Of a DNA stretch of 64,000 nucleotides, positions 9,938 to 19,104 are shown piece by piece. Each line of letters begins with the position of its first letter. The first letter of the stretch is position 1. The stretch spans positions 79,236 to 143,235 of the forward strand of contig DWVP01000009.1 in assembly GCA_019120175.1 (NCBI GenBank), in the 5' to 3' direction. A program made the translations under genes and the position numbers. Under the pieces are notes generated by a model, which was given only the letters and a program-made list of their open reading frames with translations, was not told the origin of the DNA and did not search any database. This stretch comes from Candidatus Corynebacterium faecigallinarum. GTDB taxonomy: Bacteria; Actinomycetota; Actinomycetes; Mycobacteriales; Mycobacteriaceae.

Positions 9938-9955
9938 ACAGACCGATCTGTCTAT
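9938..9955. promoter_or_regulatory. TetR-type operator-like palindrome
   Basis: An 18-bp imperfect palindrome, 14 of 18 positions symmetric, with AGAC/GTCT arms around a central GATC (ACAGACCGATCTGTCTAT). This is the typical architecture of TetR-family operators. It lies 37 bases before the transporter start, where a repressor would block transcription. No TetR gene is adjacent; the nearest in the window is at 24409 and need not be related. Confidence 0.5.
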
Positions 9956-9991
9956 GGCGATCGTCGTCGCCACGTTCCTTCAGGAGGTCCC

Positions 9992-11467
9992 ATGCTCATC
10001 ACCGGACTCGCGCTCGGTGCAGTCCTCGGCTTCGTCATGCAGCGCGGCCGATTCTGCGTCACCGGCTTCCTGCGCGACATCTTCACCCTCAAGACCTGGC
10101 GCGGCTTCACCGCCCTACTCGTGGTCATCGCCGTCCACGCCGTCGGACTCGCTGCCCTGACCAGCACCGGCGTGATCAGCCCGGAGGTCAACGACTTCGC
10201 CCCGCTGGCCGTCATCGTCGGTGGCCTGCTCTTCGGCCTCGGCATCGTCCTGGCCGGCGGTTGCGCCTCCGGCACCTGGTACCGCTCGGGTGAGGGCCTG
10301 GTCGGCTCCTGGATCGCCCTGGCCATGTACGCGTTGTCGGCCGCGGCGATGAACTACGGCCCGCTGTCCGGCATGAACGACTGGCTGGGCGGGGTGACCG
10401 TCAGCGCGACCACCGTCCCGGAGACCCTCGGGATCAGCCCCTGGTTCTTCGTCGTGGGCATCGTGGCACTCACCGTGGTGATGGTCCGCCACTTCGTCCT
10501 GCGCGACCGCGCGATCCCCACCCCGGCGACGCTGGCCCCGAAGAAGACCGGCCTGGCGCACCTGCTGACCGAGAAGCCGTGGCACTTCTACGTCACCGGT
10601 GCCATCGTCGGTGTGCTCGGTGTCATCGCCTGGCCGTTGTCTGCGGCGACCGGACGCAATTCCGGTCTCGGCATCACCACCCCCTCGGCAGACCTGGCGA
10701 CCTGGACCACCACCGGCAGCTCCGACAACTGGAACTGGGGTGTGCTGCTGGTGCTCGGCATCCTCGTCGGTTCCTACATCGCGGCGAAGGCCTCCGGCGA
10801 GTTCCGCGTGCGCGTCCCGGACGGACGCCAGGCCGTGCGCTCCATCGGCGGCGGCGTGCTGATGGGCGTCGGTGCCGTGTGGGCCGGCGGCTGCACCGTC
10901 GGCAACGGCATGGTGCAGACCTCCCTGTTCAGCTACCAGGGCTGGATCGCCCTGCTGGCCATCGCCCTGGGCGTCGGCCTGGCGGCGAAGATCTGGCTGA
11001 AGCCCGACCAGCCCTACAACCCGCAGGACGCACCGGACGCACCGGACGCACCGGCCACGCCGGATGCCGACGTGGACGCTGCCACGGACACCGCCGCGGC
11101 GCCCCAGGCTCCGGCCACCACCGCAACCAATGCAGCGTCCGGCGTCCTGACGATGACCACCCCGGTGCTGAACACGGCAACCCTCGGTGCGTCCGGCGCG
11201 TCGGGTGCGGACAACGGCGGCCTGACCAGCCTCGGCGACGGGCGCTGGATGATGGACACCCTCGGCGCGGTGTGCCCGTTCCCGCTGATCGAGGCGAAGG
11301 ACGCGATCAAGCGCATCGACATCGGCGACGAGCTCGTCATCGAGTTCGACTGCACCCAGGCCACCGATGCGCTGCCCCGCTGGGCGGCCACCGACGGCCA
11401 CGAAGTCACCCAGTTCGAGGCCACCGGCGACGCGGGCTGGATCATCTCCGTCAAGCGCGGGACGTAG
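9992..11467 (+). CDS. YeeE/YedE thiosulfate-type transporter fused to a TusA-like domain
   Basis: A 491-aa fusion. Residues 1-340 are a polytopic YeeE/YedE (TsuA-like) transporter with the conserved cysteine motifs GRFCVTGF, GGCASGTWYRSGEG and GGCTVGNGMVQTSLFS, the cysteines that pass thiosulfate through the channel in TsuA. An Ala/Asp/Pro-rich linker (about 345-410) leads to a C-terminal TusA/SirA domain: DTLGAVCPFPLIEAKDAI with the persulfide-carrying Cys428. In other bacteria the transporter and the TusA-like sulfur carrier are separate neighbours, so the fusion should hand sulfur from the pore to a cytoplasmic carrier. The start ATG follows AGGAGG. A TetR-like operator lies just upstream. 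Confidence 0.9.
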   Translation: MLITGLALGAVLGFVMQRGRFCVTGFLRDIFTLKTWRGFTALLVVIAVHAVGLAALTSTGVISPEVNDFAPLAVIVGGLLFGLGIVLAGGCASGTWYRSGEGLVGSWIALAMYALSAAAMNYGPLSGMNDWLGGVTVSATTVPETLGISPWFFVVGIVALTVVMVRHFVLRDRAIPTPATLAPKKTGLAHLLTEKPWHFYVTGAIVGVLGVIAWPLSAATGRNSGLGITTPSADLATWTTTGSSDNWNWGVLLVLGILVGSYIAAKASGEFRVRVPDGRQAVRSIGGGVLMGVGAVWAGGCTVGNGMVQTSLFSYQGWIALLAIALGVGLAAKIWLKPDQPYNPQDAPDAPDAPATPDADVDAATDTAAAPQAPATTATNAASGVLTMTTPVLNTATLGASGASGADNGGLTSLGDGRWMMDTLGAVCPFPLIEAKDAIKRIDIGDELVIEFDCTQATDALPRWAATDGHEVTQFEATGDAGWIISVKRGT

Positions 11468-11566
11468 GCGGCGCAGTCCCCGTAGCAGCCCCTGTGGAAG
11501 CCTTTGCCGCACGGCACGGGCGCGTCCAGCCTGCTGACATGGGCACTCACTGTGTAGGTTGAGCAC

Positions 11567-12709
11567 ATGACTTCCCCGACGACGGCCGAGGACCCCGACG
11601 AGCAGACCGGGAAGCTGCCGCCGTCCTGGCGCTACATCCCGGGCCGCGCCATCCGGAGTTTCACCTCCAACGGGGTCATGGACTTCGCCGCGAGTCTCAC
11701 CTACCGCGCACTGCTGTCGATCGTCCCTGCCGTCGTGGCGCTGGTGGCGATCGTCAGCATGCTGGGCTCCAGCGAGGAGGCGGTGACCAGCATGCTCGAG
11801 GAGATTCAGGAGGTCACCCCGGACGATGCCTGGGACACCGTCGGGCCGCTGGCGGAGTCGGTGCTTTCCGTCCCCTCCGCCGGGGTGGGACTTGGTGTCG
11901 GCCTGGTGGTCACACTGTGGACGGCGTCGGGGTACGTGCGCACCTTCAGCCGCGCGATGAACGCGATCTACGGGGTGGAGGAGGGTCGCGGGGTCATCAT
12001 GAAGAACGTCCAGATGTACTTGCTGACGGTGTTCCTGCTGCTGCTCCTGGCCCTCGGGGTGATCGCCTTCAGCTTGTCCACCCCGGTCGCCGAATGGCTG
12101 GGGGGACTAATCGGGCTTGCCTCCGCCACGCTGCAGGTGTGGGATGTGGTCCGCTGGATCGTGATCTTCGTGGTGATCGTCCTGCTGGTCGGACTGCTGT
12201 ACCGGGCGACGCCGAACATCCGCCCGCACGGTATGAGCTGGTTCAGTTCCGGCGCGATGCTGGCGATCATCGGCATCATCGTGTCCTCGGCGGTGTTCTT
12301 CTTCTACGTCGCCAACTTCGGCAACTACAACGCAACCTACGGGGCGCTGGCCAGCGTGATCATCGCGATGCTGTGGGGGTACATCGTCAACATCCTGCTG
12401 CTGGCCGGGGCGGTGCTCGACTGCGAGATCGAGCGCACCCGCCAGCTTCGATCCGGGCTGCCGGCAGAGGAGAGCCTGCAGTTGGAGGCGCGTGCCACCA
12501 CCGCCAGCGACAAGCTGGAGGACCAGTTGGCCCGTGATGTGGAGCGCGCCCGCGAGGTGCGCGTCGCCGCGAGTGAGCTGGACAAGACGGACGAGGTGGT
12601 CGTACTGGAGTCGCCGGACATGCCGGCCGCGCCGGAAGCGACGGAGACGTCGGACGCACCGACAGGTACCGTCGCGCCATCCGGTACTGTCGCGACCTCC
12701 CGCGACTAG
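11567..12709 (+). CDS. YihY/BrkB family inner membrane protein
   Basis: A 380-aa protein with six membrane helices between residues 30 and 285 and the family features MDFAASLTYRALLSIVPAVV at the first helix, GLVVTLWTASGYVRTFSRAMN, and YGALASVIIAMLWGYIVN near the last helix. The remaining 90 residues are a charged, Thr/Pro/Ala-rich cytoplasmic tail. The family was once thought to be RNase BN, which is wrong; its function remains unclear. It lies 100 bases after the sulfur transporter with its own ATG. Its stop overlaps that of the convergent DedA gene. Confidence 0.9.
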   Translation: MTSPTTAEDPDEQTGKLPPSWRYIPGRAIRSFTSNGVMDFAASLTYRALLSIVPAVVALVAIVSMLGSSEEAVTSMLEEIQEVTPDDAWDTVGPLAESVLSVPSAGVGLGVGLVVTLWTASGYVRTFSRAMNAIYGVEEGRGVIMKNVQMYLLTVFLLLLLALGVIAFSLSTPVAEWLGGLIGLASATLQVWDVVRWIVIFVVIVLLVGLLYRATPNIRPHGMSWFSSGAMLAIIGIIVSSAVFFFYVANFGNYNATYGALASVIIAMLWGYIVNILLLAGAVLDCEIERTRQLRSGLPAEESLQLEARATTASDKLEDQLARDVERAREVRVAASELDKTDEVVVLESPDMPAAPEATETSDAPTGTVAPSGTVATSRD

Positions 12710-13344
12710 CCCCCGCCGTTCGCGACTTTCTGCTTGCGCTTGCGGTCCCGTCGCACCAGGTAGAACACGCAGGCGACGACGGCGAGGACCAGCAGCACGT
12801 AGAACACCGTCGAATAGCGGTCCATGGTGTCCGACACCACCGTCCAGTTCTCCCCGAGCAGCACTCCCAGCCAGATCAGCACACCGTTCCACACCCCGGA
12901 ACCGAGCAGCGTGAGCGCGGAGAACTTCACCACACCCATGCCGTGGATGCCGGCGGGGATGGAGATGAGACTGCGTACACCCGGGATGAGGCGTCCGATG
13001 AGGATCGAGATCTCACCGAAGCGGGAGAACCAGGTCAGGGCCTTGTCGACGTCGGCGGCGTCGGTGAGCCAGATCCGGTCGGCGATGGACCGTAACCGCT
13101 CGGCACCGATGACCGCGCCGAGCCAGTACAGCAGCCAGGCGCCGACCATCGACCCGGTGGTGGCTCCGGCGATCGCCGCCCACACGTTGAGCTCCCCCTG
13201 GGTCGAGGCGAACCCGGCCATGGGCAGCACGAGTTCGCTCGGGATCGGCGGGAAGACGGTCTCCAACAGGATCGCCAGACCCACGCCGACAGTTCCGAAA
13301 GTGTCCATCAGGGTGACGGTCCAGTCGGCGAGGGTATCGAACAT
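12706..13344 (-). CDS. DedA family membrane protein
   Basis: A 212-aa DedA/SNARE-associated (VTT domain) protein. The start at MFDTLADW gives the normal length. Signatures are LLETVFPPIPSELVLPMAGF (acidic residue and double proline in the re-entrant loop), IGRLIPGVRSLISIPAGIHGM (essential arginines) and GSGVWNGVLIWLGVLLGENW. DedA proteins are proton-dependent lipid flippases or membrane-homeostasis factors; in actinobacteria the substrate may be undecaprenyl phosphate or phospholipid. The C-terminus ends in a basic RRDRKRKQK tail. It is encoded alone, convergent with the YihY gene. Confidence 0.93.
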   Translation of the reverse strand: MFDTLADWTVTLMDTFGTVGVGLAILLETVFPPIPSELVLPMAGFASTQGELNVWAAIAGATTGSMVGAWLLYWLGAVIGAERLRSIADRIWLTDAADVDKALTWFSRFGEISILIGRLIPGVRSLISIPAGIHGMGVVKFSALTLLGSGVWNGVLIWLGVLLGENWTVVSDTMDRYSTVFYVLLVLAVVACVFYLVRRDRKRKQKVANGGG

Positions 13345-13667
13345 GAGGTGCGGGCTCCAGGGATAGCGGGGTGGTGGGGGATGGGTGGCGTACGGGCGCT
13401 CGGGGTCGGCATGTCGACGGAGCCGACCATGACCACCCCAGGATAGGGCCCCGATCTGGTAGTTCGCTGTGCCCGAACCATGGCGGCGACAACTGCGACA
13501 GTTGTCACTGATGGGGGTAACTGTGACCCACATCGCAAAATTTTCCATATTTGGGTTCGGAACCGTCATAACTGCGTTAGCCTTTTCCGTAGCAAACATT
13601 CCAGGAATGAGGACGGAGACGCCGAGCAGTGGTGCACTCGCCTGGAATGAACCCAAGGAGGACAACC
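13345..13667. other. Intergenic region with promoter-like AT-rich segment and small palindrome
   Basis: No coding sequence is evident in this 323-base divergent spacer. Positions 13530-13600 are conspicuously A/T-rich for this genome (TCGCAAAATTTTCCATATTT) and are the best candidate promoter zone for the DUF2236 gene. A 13-bp palindrome CATTCCAGGAATG at 13597-13609 and a partial repeat of it, CCTGGAATGA at 13641-13650, could be a two-site operator. A good Shine-Dalgarno (AAGGAGG) precedes the DUF2236 ATG. Confidence 0.4.
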
Positions 13668-14972
13668 ATGAGCTGCCCTTTCAGCGGCGAGACCAGTGAG
13701 CTCGACGCAGCACTGCGCGATGCTCCGACGGCAGACGTGGCCACGGAGGCCGCGTCCGAGACGACTGCAACACCTGCAGCGACTGCAGCGACTGCGACGT
13801 CCAGCAGGACGCAGATGAAGAAGGACCGGAAGAACAGTCGCAACGCAAAGGCCGACCGGCGTGGCGACAGCTACTTCCACGTGGAGCGCGAGGACGAGGG
13901 CTTCTTCGGCCCCGGCTCCATCGCCTGGAAGGTCTGGAGCCACCCCGTCTTCGCCCTCCAGGCATTCGCCCGCGCGGTGACCCTCGAGCACCTCGACCCC
14001 GATCTCGTCGCCGCCGTCGACGCCTCCGGCCAGGTCTACAAGCGCACCCCGGTGCGCTACGACCGGACGATGGAGTACTTCTCCGCCGTCCTCACCGCGG
14101 ACGCCCAGACCATGACGCGGATGTCCGACATCCTCATGAAGGTCCACGACCGCTCCTACGGAGTGAACCCGGTGACCGGAAACAACTTCGAGGCGAACAA
14201 CCCGGACTCCCAGATGTGGATCCACGTCACCGCCTGGCACTCGATGCTGTACTGCTACGAGAAGTTCGGCCCCGGCAAGCTCTCCCGCGACGAGGAGAAC
14301 GAGTACTGGGCGCAGATGGCGATCTCGGCGTCGTTCCAGCCGATCCGCCAGGAGGATCTGCCGAAGACCCGTGGTGAGGTCCAGAAGTTCTTCGACGACT
14401 GGCGTGAGAAGCTCTCCGCCTCCGAGGCGGCGATCCGCAACGCCGATCACATCCTCGACGGCTTCGTGACCATCGAGCCGGAGCTGCCGAAGTGGTTCAC
14501 CCGGGCCGGCCGCCCCCTCCTGCGCTGGAGCATCATCGCCACCTACCCGCGGTGGATGCGTCCGATGCTCGGCGTGAAGCAGTCGAAGCTGACGGACTCT
14601 CTTTCCATCGCCTTCTGGCGTCCGATCTACAAGGTGCTGGACAGCAACCCGAAGCTCTTCCTCTGGCTGCTCAAGCGCATCTGCCCGCGTGCGGTGCGGT
14701 ACATGGAGCCGCTGCTGCTGAATACCCCGGCGAAGACTCCTCGGGTCTACACCCCCGAGGTCGCCCGCCGGAAGTTCGGCAACCCGCTGACCCCGCTGGA
14801 GCAGCGCGAGGAGCTGCTGAAAAAGCGGTATGAGGGCGTGGGGCAGAAGTCATACGACCACAACCACACCGACCAGATCCTCGAGTTCGCCAACGCCGAC
14901 GACCAGGCCGCGACGGAGAAGACCATCAAGGCAGCCGAGGAGTCCATGGCCGAGCTCCGCGTGACCGGCTAG
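13668..14972 (+). CDS. DUF2236 / MpaB-like oxygenase family protein
   Basis: A 434-aa protein. Residues 1-45 are Ala/Thr-rich and low-complexity (SETTATPAATAATATSS), then a short basic stretch, then the DUF2236 core from about residue 60: GPGSIAWKVWSHPVFALQAF, RTMEYFSAVLTADAQTMTRM, and WIHVTAWHSMLYCYEKFGPG with the WxH...H residues that bind haem b in latex-clearing protein and MpaB relatives. Homologues oxidise hydrophobic substrates, but the substrate here is unknown. The start ATG was chosen for its strong AAGGAGG; a GTG 39 bases upstream is weaker. It stands alone and is followed by a weak hairpin. Confidence 0.82.
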   Translation: MSCPFSGETSELDAALRDAPTADVATEAASETTATPAATAATATSSRTQMKKDRKNSRNAKADRRGDSYFHVEREDEGFFGPGSIAWKVWSHPVFALQAFARAVTLEHLDPDLVAAVDASGQVYKRTPVRYDRTMEYFSAVLTADAQTMTRMSDILMKVHDRSYGVNPVTGNNFEANNPDSQMWIHVTAWHSMLYCYEKFGPGKLSRDEENEYWAQMAISASFQPIRQEDLPKTRGEVQKFFDDWREKLSASEAAIRNADHILDGFVTIEPELPKWFTRAGRPLLRWSIIATYPRWMRPMLGVKQSKLTDSLSIAFWRPIYKVLDSNPKLFLWLLKRICPRAVRYMEPLLLNTPAKTPRVYTPEVARRKFGNPLTPLEQREELLKKRYEGVGQKSYDHNHTDQILEFANADDQAATEKTIKAAEESMAELRVTG

Positions 14973-14988
14973 GTCACCGCCAGGCGCT

Positions 14989-15023
14989 GCCACCGGTCTC
15001 CAGTGGTTACGTGATCCGGTGGC
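14989..15023 (+). terminator. Weak hairpin after the DUF2236 gene
   Basis: GCCACCGG (14989-14996) can pair with CCGGTGGC (15016-15023) across a 19-base loop, 17 bases after the DUF2236 stop. There is no U-tract, so termination efficiency is doubtful. Confidence 0.35.
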
Positions 15024-15045
15024 TACCTGGCCCGGCAGGAACAAC

Positions 15046-15115
15046 AACAACCACTCTCGATCGAGGTTCCGTTGAGCGGAGACGTTCACGGGATTCTCGA
15101 TCGAAAGTGGTTGTT
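15046..15115. repeat. Long inverted repeat (19-bp arms) in an intergenic region
   Basis: The left arm at 15046-15064 (AACAACCACTCTCGATCGA) and the right arm at 15097-15115 are complementary at 18 of 19 positions, separated by 32 bases. Each arm also contains the palindrome TCGATCGA. The element lies in the roughly 340-base spacer between the DUF2236 gene and the convergent beta-oxidation operon, which holds no credible gene. It is too long for an ordinary terminator and lacks a U-tract. It could be a small mobile-element relic, a regulator binding pair or a structured RNA. Confidence 0.6.
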
Positions 15116-15273
15116 TTCTGCTCTACGGAAGCGCCGCACACGACAAAGCGGCGGACTATCGCACCTGTGCGCGATCTTCCCTACCAGCTGTAACCTGCTG
15201 ACTTGCAAGTATCGGTTGGTGGGAATTGCGAAGGTGCGATGGTCCGCCGTTGTGGGCTCGGTAACCACCGTCT

Positions 15274-15296
15274 GGGGCGGCCCTTCAGACCGCCCC
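15274..15296 (-). terminator. Hairpin downstream of the beta-oxidation operon
   Basis: GGGGCGG (15274-15280) pairs with CCGCCCC (15290-15296) over a 9-base loop, about 20 bases past the stop of the 3-hydroxyacyl-CoA dehydrogenase gene on the minus strand. The stem is very stable but there is no clear U-tract. Confidence 0.5.
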
Positions 15297-15316
15297 GTCA
15301 GTGCCGGCTACCGGTA

Positions 15317-17608
15317 TTAGCCCTTCAGGGACGCGACCGGGGCGAAGCGCTCACCGTACACGGCGGCGAGCTCCTCGGCGCGGGCCACGAAGCCCTCGAC
15401 ACCGGCGGTCGGGTAGTCCTGACCAGCATCAGCCGGCAGCTGGGCTGCGGCCGGACGGGCGTAGTTGGTGATGAACTGGCGGGTACCGCCGGTCCAGGCC
15501 GGGTAACCGATACCCAGGATGGAGCCGATGTTGGCGTCCGCATCCGAGGTCAGCACGCCCTCGTCGACACACTTCTGGGTCTCCAGGGCCTCGATGAACA
15601 GCATGCGCTCGATCAGGTCGTTCAGGCTCGGGCCCTCGACACCGGCGGAGACGATGGAGTTCAGGTCGGAACCGGAGGTGGTGGCCTCGCCGTCCGGCAC
15701 GACGACCGGGGTGATGCCCAGCTTCTCGCGGACCTCACCGCGCAGACCGGACCACAGGCCGGTGCGCTTGCCGTTCTCGTCGTACTCGTAGAAGCCCTTG
15801 CCCTCCAGCTTGCCGGGGCGGTCCAGGTCGTCGAGGAACAGGTCGACCAGGGCGTTGACGCCACCGTCGTCGATGGTCACGCCAGCGGCCTCGGCGGCGG
15901 CAGCGTTCTCGGAACCGATCTTGCGGGCCAGCTTCAGGTTCAGCTCGTCCTGCAGCTGCAGCTGCGGAGCCGGGTAACCGGCCTGGCGACCGGCGGACTC
16001 GATGACGGCCGGGTCGACGCCCTCGACCAGCATGCGCATCGCCTCGTTGAGGACGGTGCCGATGACACGCGAGGTGTAGAAGCCGCGGGAGTCGTTGACC
16101 ACGATCGGGGTCTTGCGGATCTGGCGGGCGAAGTCCAGGCCCTTGGCCAGGGTCTCCGGGCTGGTCTCGTCACCGGAGATGATCTCGATCAGCGGCATCT
16201 TGTCCACCGGGGAGAAGAAGTGCAGGCCGATGAAGTCGCCCTTGCGGTCCACGCCCTCGGCCAGGCCGGTGATCGGAAGGGTGGAGGTGTTGGAGCCCAG
16301 TACGGCGGTCTCCGGGACAGCAGCCTGGATCTCGGCGAAGACCTTGTGCTTGAGCTCGGTGTTCTCGAAGACGGCCTCGACAACCAGCTCGACGTCGGCC
16401 AGGTCGGCGTAGTCTGCGGTGGGCGTGATGCGGCCCAGCAGCTCGGCGGACTTCTCCTCGGTGGTGCGGCCGCGCTTCAGCGCCTTGGCCTCCAGGCCCT
16501 CGGAGTAGGCCTTGCCCTTGGCGGCGTTCTCCTCGGAGATGTCCTTCAGGACGACCTCGATGCCGGACTTGGCGGCGACGTAGGCGATGCCCGCACCCAT
16601 CATGCCGGCGCCGATGACGCCGATCTTCTTGAACTGGGTCGTCGGGAACGGGGTGCCGTCCTCCTGGACCGGGCGGGAGCCGCCACCGTTGCAGTGGTTC
16701 AGGTCGAAGAAGAACGCCTGCATCATGTTGGTCGAGGTCGGGCCGGTGACCAGGGAGACGAACCAGCGGGTCTCCACGGCGGTGGCGTCCTCGAAGCGCT
16801 TGAGCTGCGCACCTTCGACAGCAGCCGCAAGGATGGCCTGCGGTGCGGGCATCGGGGCACCCTTGATCTGCTTGGTGACGTTGGCCGGGAAGCTGGGCAG
16901 CATGGCGGCCAGTGCCGGGGTGGTGGGGGTGCCGCCGGGGATCTTGAAGCCCTTGCGGTCCCACGGCTGGGACGGCTCCGGCTTGGTTGCGATCCAGGCC
17001 TTCGCAGCATCGACCAGCTGGTCGGCCGGGACGATCTCGTCGATCAGGCCGGCGTCCTTGGCGGCCTCGGTGCTGAACTGCTTACCGGTGGTCAGGACCT
17101 TCATCAGGGCGTCCTGGATGCCGAGCATGCGGGTGACACGGGTGACTCCGCCACCGCCGGGCAGCAGGCCCAGGGTGACCTCGGGCAGGCCGAACTTGGC
17201 GCCCTTGACGTCGGAGGCGATGCGGTGGTGGGTCGCCAGGGCGATCTCCAGGCCACCGCCGAGGGCGGCGCCGTTGAGCGCGGAGACCACGGGAACGCCC
17301 AGGGTCTCGATGGTGCGCATGTCGGCCTTCATGCCGTCGATCTGGTCCCTGATGGCTTCGGCATCGGCCGGGGTGGCCTTGATCATGGACTTGATGTCGC
17401 CGCCGGCGAAGAAGGTCTTCTTGGCAGAGGTGATGACGACGCCGGTGACGTCGCCGGCCTCGACACCGTCCTTCAGCTTGCCGGCGGTCTCGTGGATGGA
17501 CGCCCGGAAGGCGTCGTTCATGGTGTTGACCGGGGAGTTCGGGTCGTCGATGGTCAGGGTGACCACGCCGTTGTCGTCGGACTCCCAGGCAATGATGTTC
17601 TCAGTCAT
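15317..17608 (-). CDS. fadB: Multifunctional enoyl-CoA hydratase / 3-hydroxyacyl-CoA dehydrogenase
   Basis: A 763-aa fatty-oxidation alpha subunit. The N-terminal crotonase domain (about 1-200) shows TFFAGGDIKSM and ALNGAALGGGLEIALATHHR with the oxyanion hole and GLPEVTLGLLPGGGGVTR with the catalytic glutamate. The central NAD-binding domain (about 340-520) carries KIGVIGAGMMGAGIAYVA and IGLHFFSPVDKMPLIEII, and the C-terminal 3HCDH domain follows. It catalyses hydration of trans-2-enoyl-CoA and NAD-dependent oxidation of L-3-hydroxyacyl-CoA. It is 11 bases downstream of the thiolase gene, so the pair forms a fadA-fadB operon with a shared promoter before the thiolase. Confidence 0.96.
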   Translation of the reverse strand: MTENIIAWESDDNGVVTLTIDDPNSPVNTMNDAFRASIHETAGKLKDGVEAGDVTGVVITSAKKTFFAGGDIKSMIKATPADAEAIRDQIDGMKADMRTIETLGVPVVSALNGAALGGGLEIALATHHRIASDVKGAKFGLPEVTLGLLPGGGGVTRVTRMLGIQDALMKVLTTGKQFSTEAAKDAGLIDEIVPADQLVDAAKAWIATKPEPSQPWDRKGFKIPGGTPTTPALAAMLPSFPANVTKQIKGAPMPAPQAILAAAVEGAQLKRFEDATAVETRWFVSLVTGPTSTNMMQAFFFDLNHCNGGGSRPVQEDGTPFPTTQFKKIGVIGAGMMGAGIAYVAAKSGIEVVLKDISEENAAKGKAYSEGLEAKALKRGRTTEEKSAELLGRITPTADYADLADVELVVEAVFENTELKHKVFAEIQAAVPETAVLGSNTSTLPITGLAEGVDRKGDFIGLHFFSPVDKMPLIEIISGDETSPETLAKGLDFARQIRKTPIVVNDSRGFYTSRVIGTVLNEAMRMLVEGVDPAVIESAGRQAGYPAPQLQLQDELNLKLARKIGSENAAAAEAAGVTIDDGGVNALVDLFLDDLDRPGKLEGKGFYEYDENGKRTGLWSGLRGEVREKLGITPVVVPDGEATTSGSDLNSIVSAGVEGPSLNDLIERMLFIEALETQKCVDEGVLTSDADANIGSILGIGYPAWTGGTRQFITNYARPAAAQLPADAGQDYPTAGVEGFVARAEELAAVYGERFAPVASLKG

Positions 17609-17619
17609 GGTGTCTCTCC

Positions 17620-18846
17620 TTAGACGCGCTCGATGATGGTGGCGACGCCCATACCGGCGGCGACACAGAGGGTGATCAGGGCGTAGCGTCCGCCCGAACG
17701 GTGCAGCTCTTCGACAGCGGTGCCGGTGATCATCGCACCGGTGGCACCCAGCGGGTGGCCCATGGCGATCGCACCGCCGTTGATGTTGAGCTTCTCGTCG
17801 GGGATGTTCAGCTCGCGCTGTGCGCGCAGCACGACGGAGGAGAAAGCCTCGTTGATCTCCCAGACGTCGATGTCCTCAGGCGTCAGACCGGCCTTGGCCA
17901 GGGCCGCGCGGGCGGCGGGAGCCGGGGCGGTCAGCATGATCGTCGGCTCGACACCGGTGGTGGCTGCGGCGACGACGCGGGCGCGCGGGGTCAGTCCGTT
18001 CTTGGCGCCGGCGGCCTCGTTGCCGATCAGCAGCAGGGACGCGCCGTCGACGATGCCGGAGGAGTTGCCGCCGTGGTGCAGGTGGTTGATCTGCTCGACC
18101 TGCGGGTACTTGGTCTGTGCGACGGCGTCGAAGCCACCCTGCTCGCCGACGGCGGCGAAGGCGGGGCGCAGGCCGGCGAGCTTCTCGACGGTGGTGCCGG
18201 GGCGGATCGTCTCATCGCGGTCGAGCACGGTCACGCCGTTGCGGTCCTTGACCGGGACGACGGCGTCGCCGAAGCGGCCCTCTTCCCAGGCGGTGGCGGC
18301 ACGTTCGTGGGAACGGGCGGCGTAGGCGTCCAACTGCTCGCGGGTGAGACCGTCGAGGGTGGCGATGAGGTCAGCCGAGACGCCCTGCGGGATGAAGTCG
18401 TTGTAGAAGGAGGTCTCCGGGTCCATGGCCAGGGCACCGCCGTCGGAGCCCATCGGGACACGCGACATGGACTCCACACCACCGGCGAGGACGAGGTCCT
18501 CGAAGCCGGAGCGGACCTTCATGGCGCCGATGTTCAGGGCGGTCAGGCCGGAGGCGCAGTAGCGGTTGAGCTGCACGCCGGTGGCGGAGTACGGCAGGCC
18601 GGCGTTGAGCGCGGCGGTGCGGGCGATGTCCATGCCCTGGTCACCGAGGGGGGTGACGACACCGGTGATGATGTCCTCGATGGCGGCGGGGTCGAGCTCG
18701 GGGTTGCGCTCGAGGGTCTCGGTGATCAGACCGGAGAGCAGGTCCACCGGCTTCACGGTGTGGAGACTGCCGCCGGGCTTGCCCTTGCCACGCGGGGTTC
18801 GTAGGGCCTCGTAGATGAAGGCCTCGGGGATGCTGGTGTTCGTCAT
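17620..18846 (-). CDS. fadA: Acetyl-CoA C-acyltransferase (thiolase)
   Basis: A 408-aa thiolase completing the beta-oxidation cycle. The nucleophile motif [14 protein letters not shown], the substrate-loop histidine in [19 protein letters not shown] and the second catalytic cysteine in [20 protein letters not shown] are all present. The start at [20 protein letters not shown] matches the family N-terminus and has a GAGGAA Shine-Dalgarno; in-frame upstream starts would add unrelated sequence. It is the first gene of the fadA-fadB operon. A possible GlxR-type site lies 40 bases upstream. Confidence 0.96.
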   Translation of the reverse strand: MTNTSIPEAFIYEALRTPRGKGKPGGSLHTVKPVDLLSGLITETLERNPELDPAAIEDIITGVVTPLGDQGMDIARTAALNAGLPYSATGVQLNRYCASGLTALNIGAMKVRSGFEDLVLAGGVESMSRVPMGSDGGALAMDPETSFYNDFIPQGVSADLIATLDGLTREQLDAYAARSHERAATAWEEGRFGDAVVPVKDRNGVTVLDRDETIRPGTTVEKLAGLRPAFAAVGEQGGFDAVAQTKYPQVEQINHLHHGGNSSGIVDGASLLLIGNEAAGAKNGLTPRARVVAAATTGVEPTIMLTAPAPAARAALAKAGLTPEDIDVWEINEAFSSVVLRAQRELNIPDEKLNINGGAIAMGHPLGATGAMITGTAVEELHRSGGRYALITLCVAAGMGVATIIERV

Positions 18847-18888
18847 GACGTTCCTCACTTGTCGATGAGACGACATCGGGGTGCTACA

Positions 18889-18904
18889 TGTGTCGCCGAT
18901 CACT
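18889..18904. promoter_or_regulatory. Possible GlxR (CRP-type) binding site
   Basis: TGTGTCGCCGATCACT has the TGTGA-N6-TCACA layout with 8 of 10 core positions matched. It lies about 43-58 bases upstream of the thiolase start. GlxR is the global cAMP-responsive regulator of corynebacteria and commonly controls catabolic operons. The site was found by eye only. Confidence 0.35.
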
Positions 18905-19104
18905 ATATCTGTAGATGCATTGGGATGTGTCATTGCCGCTGCGGACGCAATGGTGGTGTTGCGCCGGGGAGCGGGGGATTGGTGTTCTGAACTGCGCTGA
19001 ATCGGTTGGTAGGAGAGTGTTTCCCAGTGTAACCAGTGCGCGTTCGGGGGTGGCGTGCTGCGGGCGTGCAGCACCCCGTCCTCGCTGGTCGCCGCCGCTG
19101 GCTG

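Noticed and set aside
15203-17623. 806-codon open frame opposite the 3-hydroxyacyl-CoA dehydrogenase gene
   Set aside because: An antisense shadow of third-position GC bias. Its composition is typical of such frames and no motif is present.
17620-19074. Thiolase with a 76-residue N-terminal extension
   Set aside because: The family start [10 protein letters not shown] has its own GAGGAA site, and the extension shows no conserved feature.
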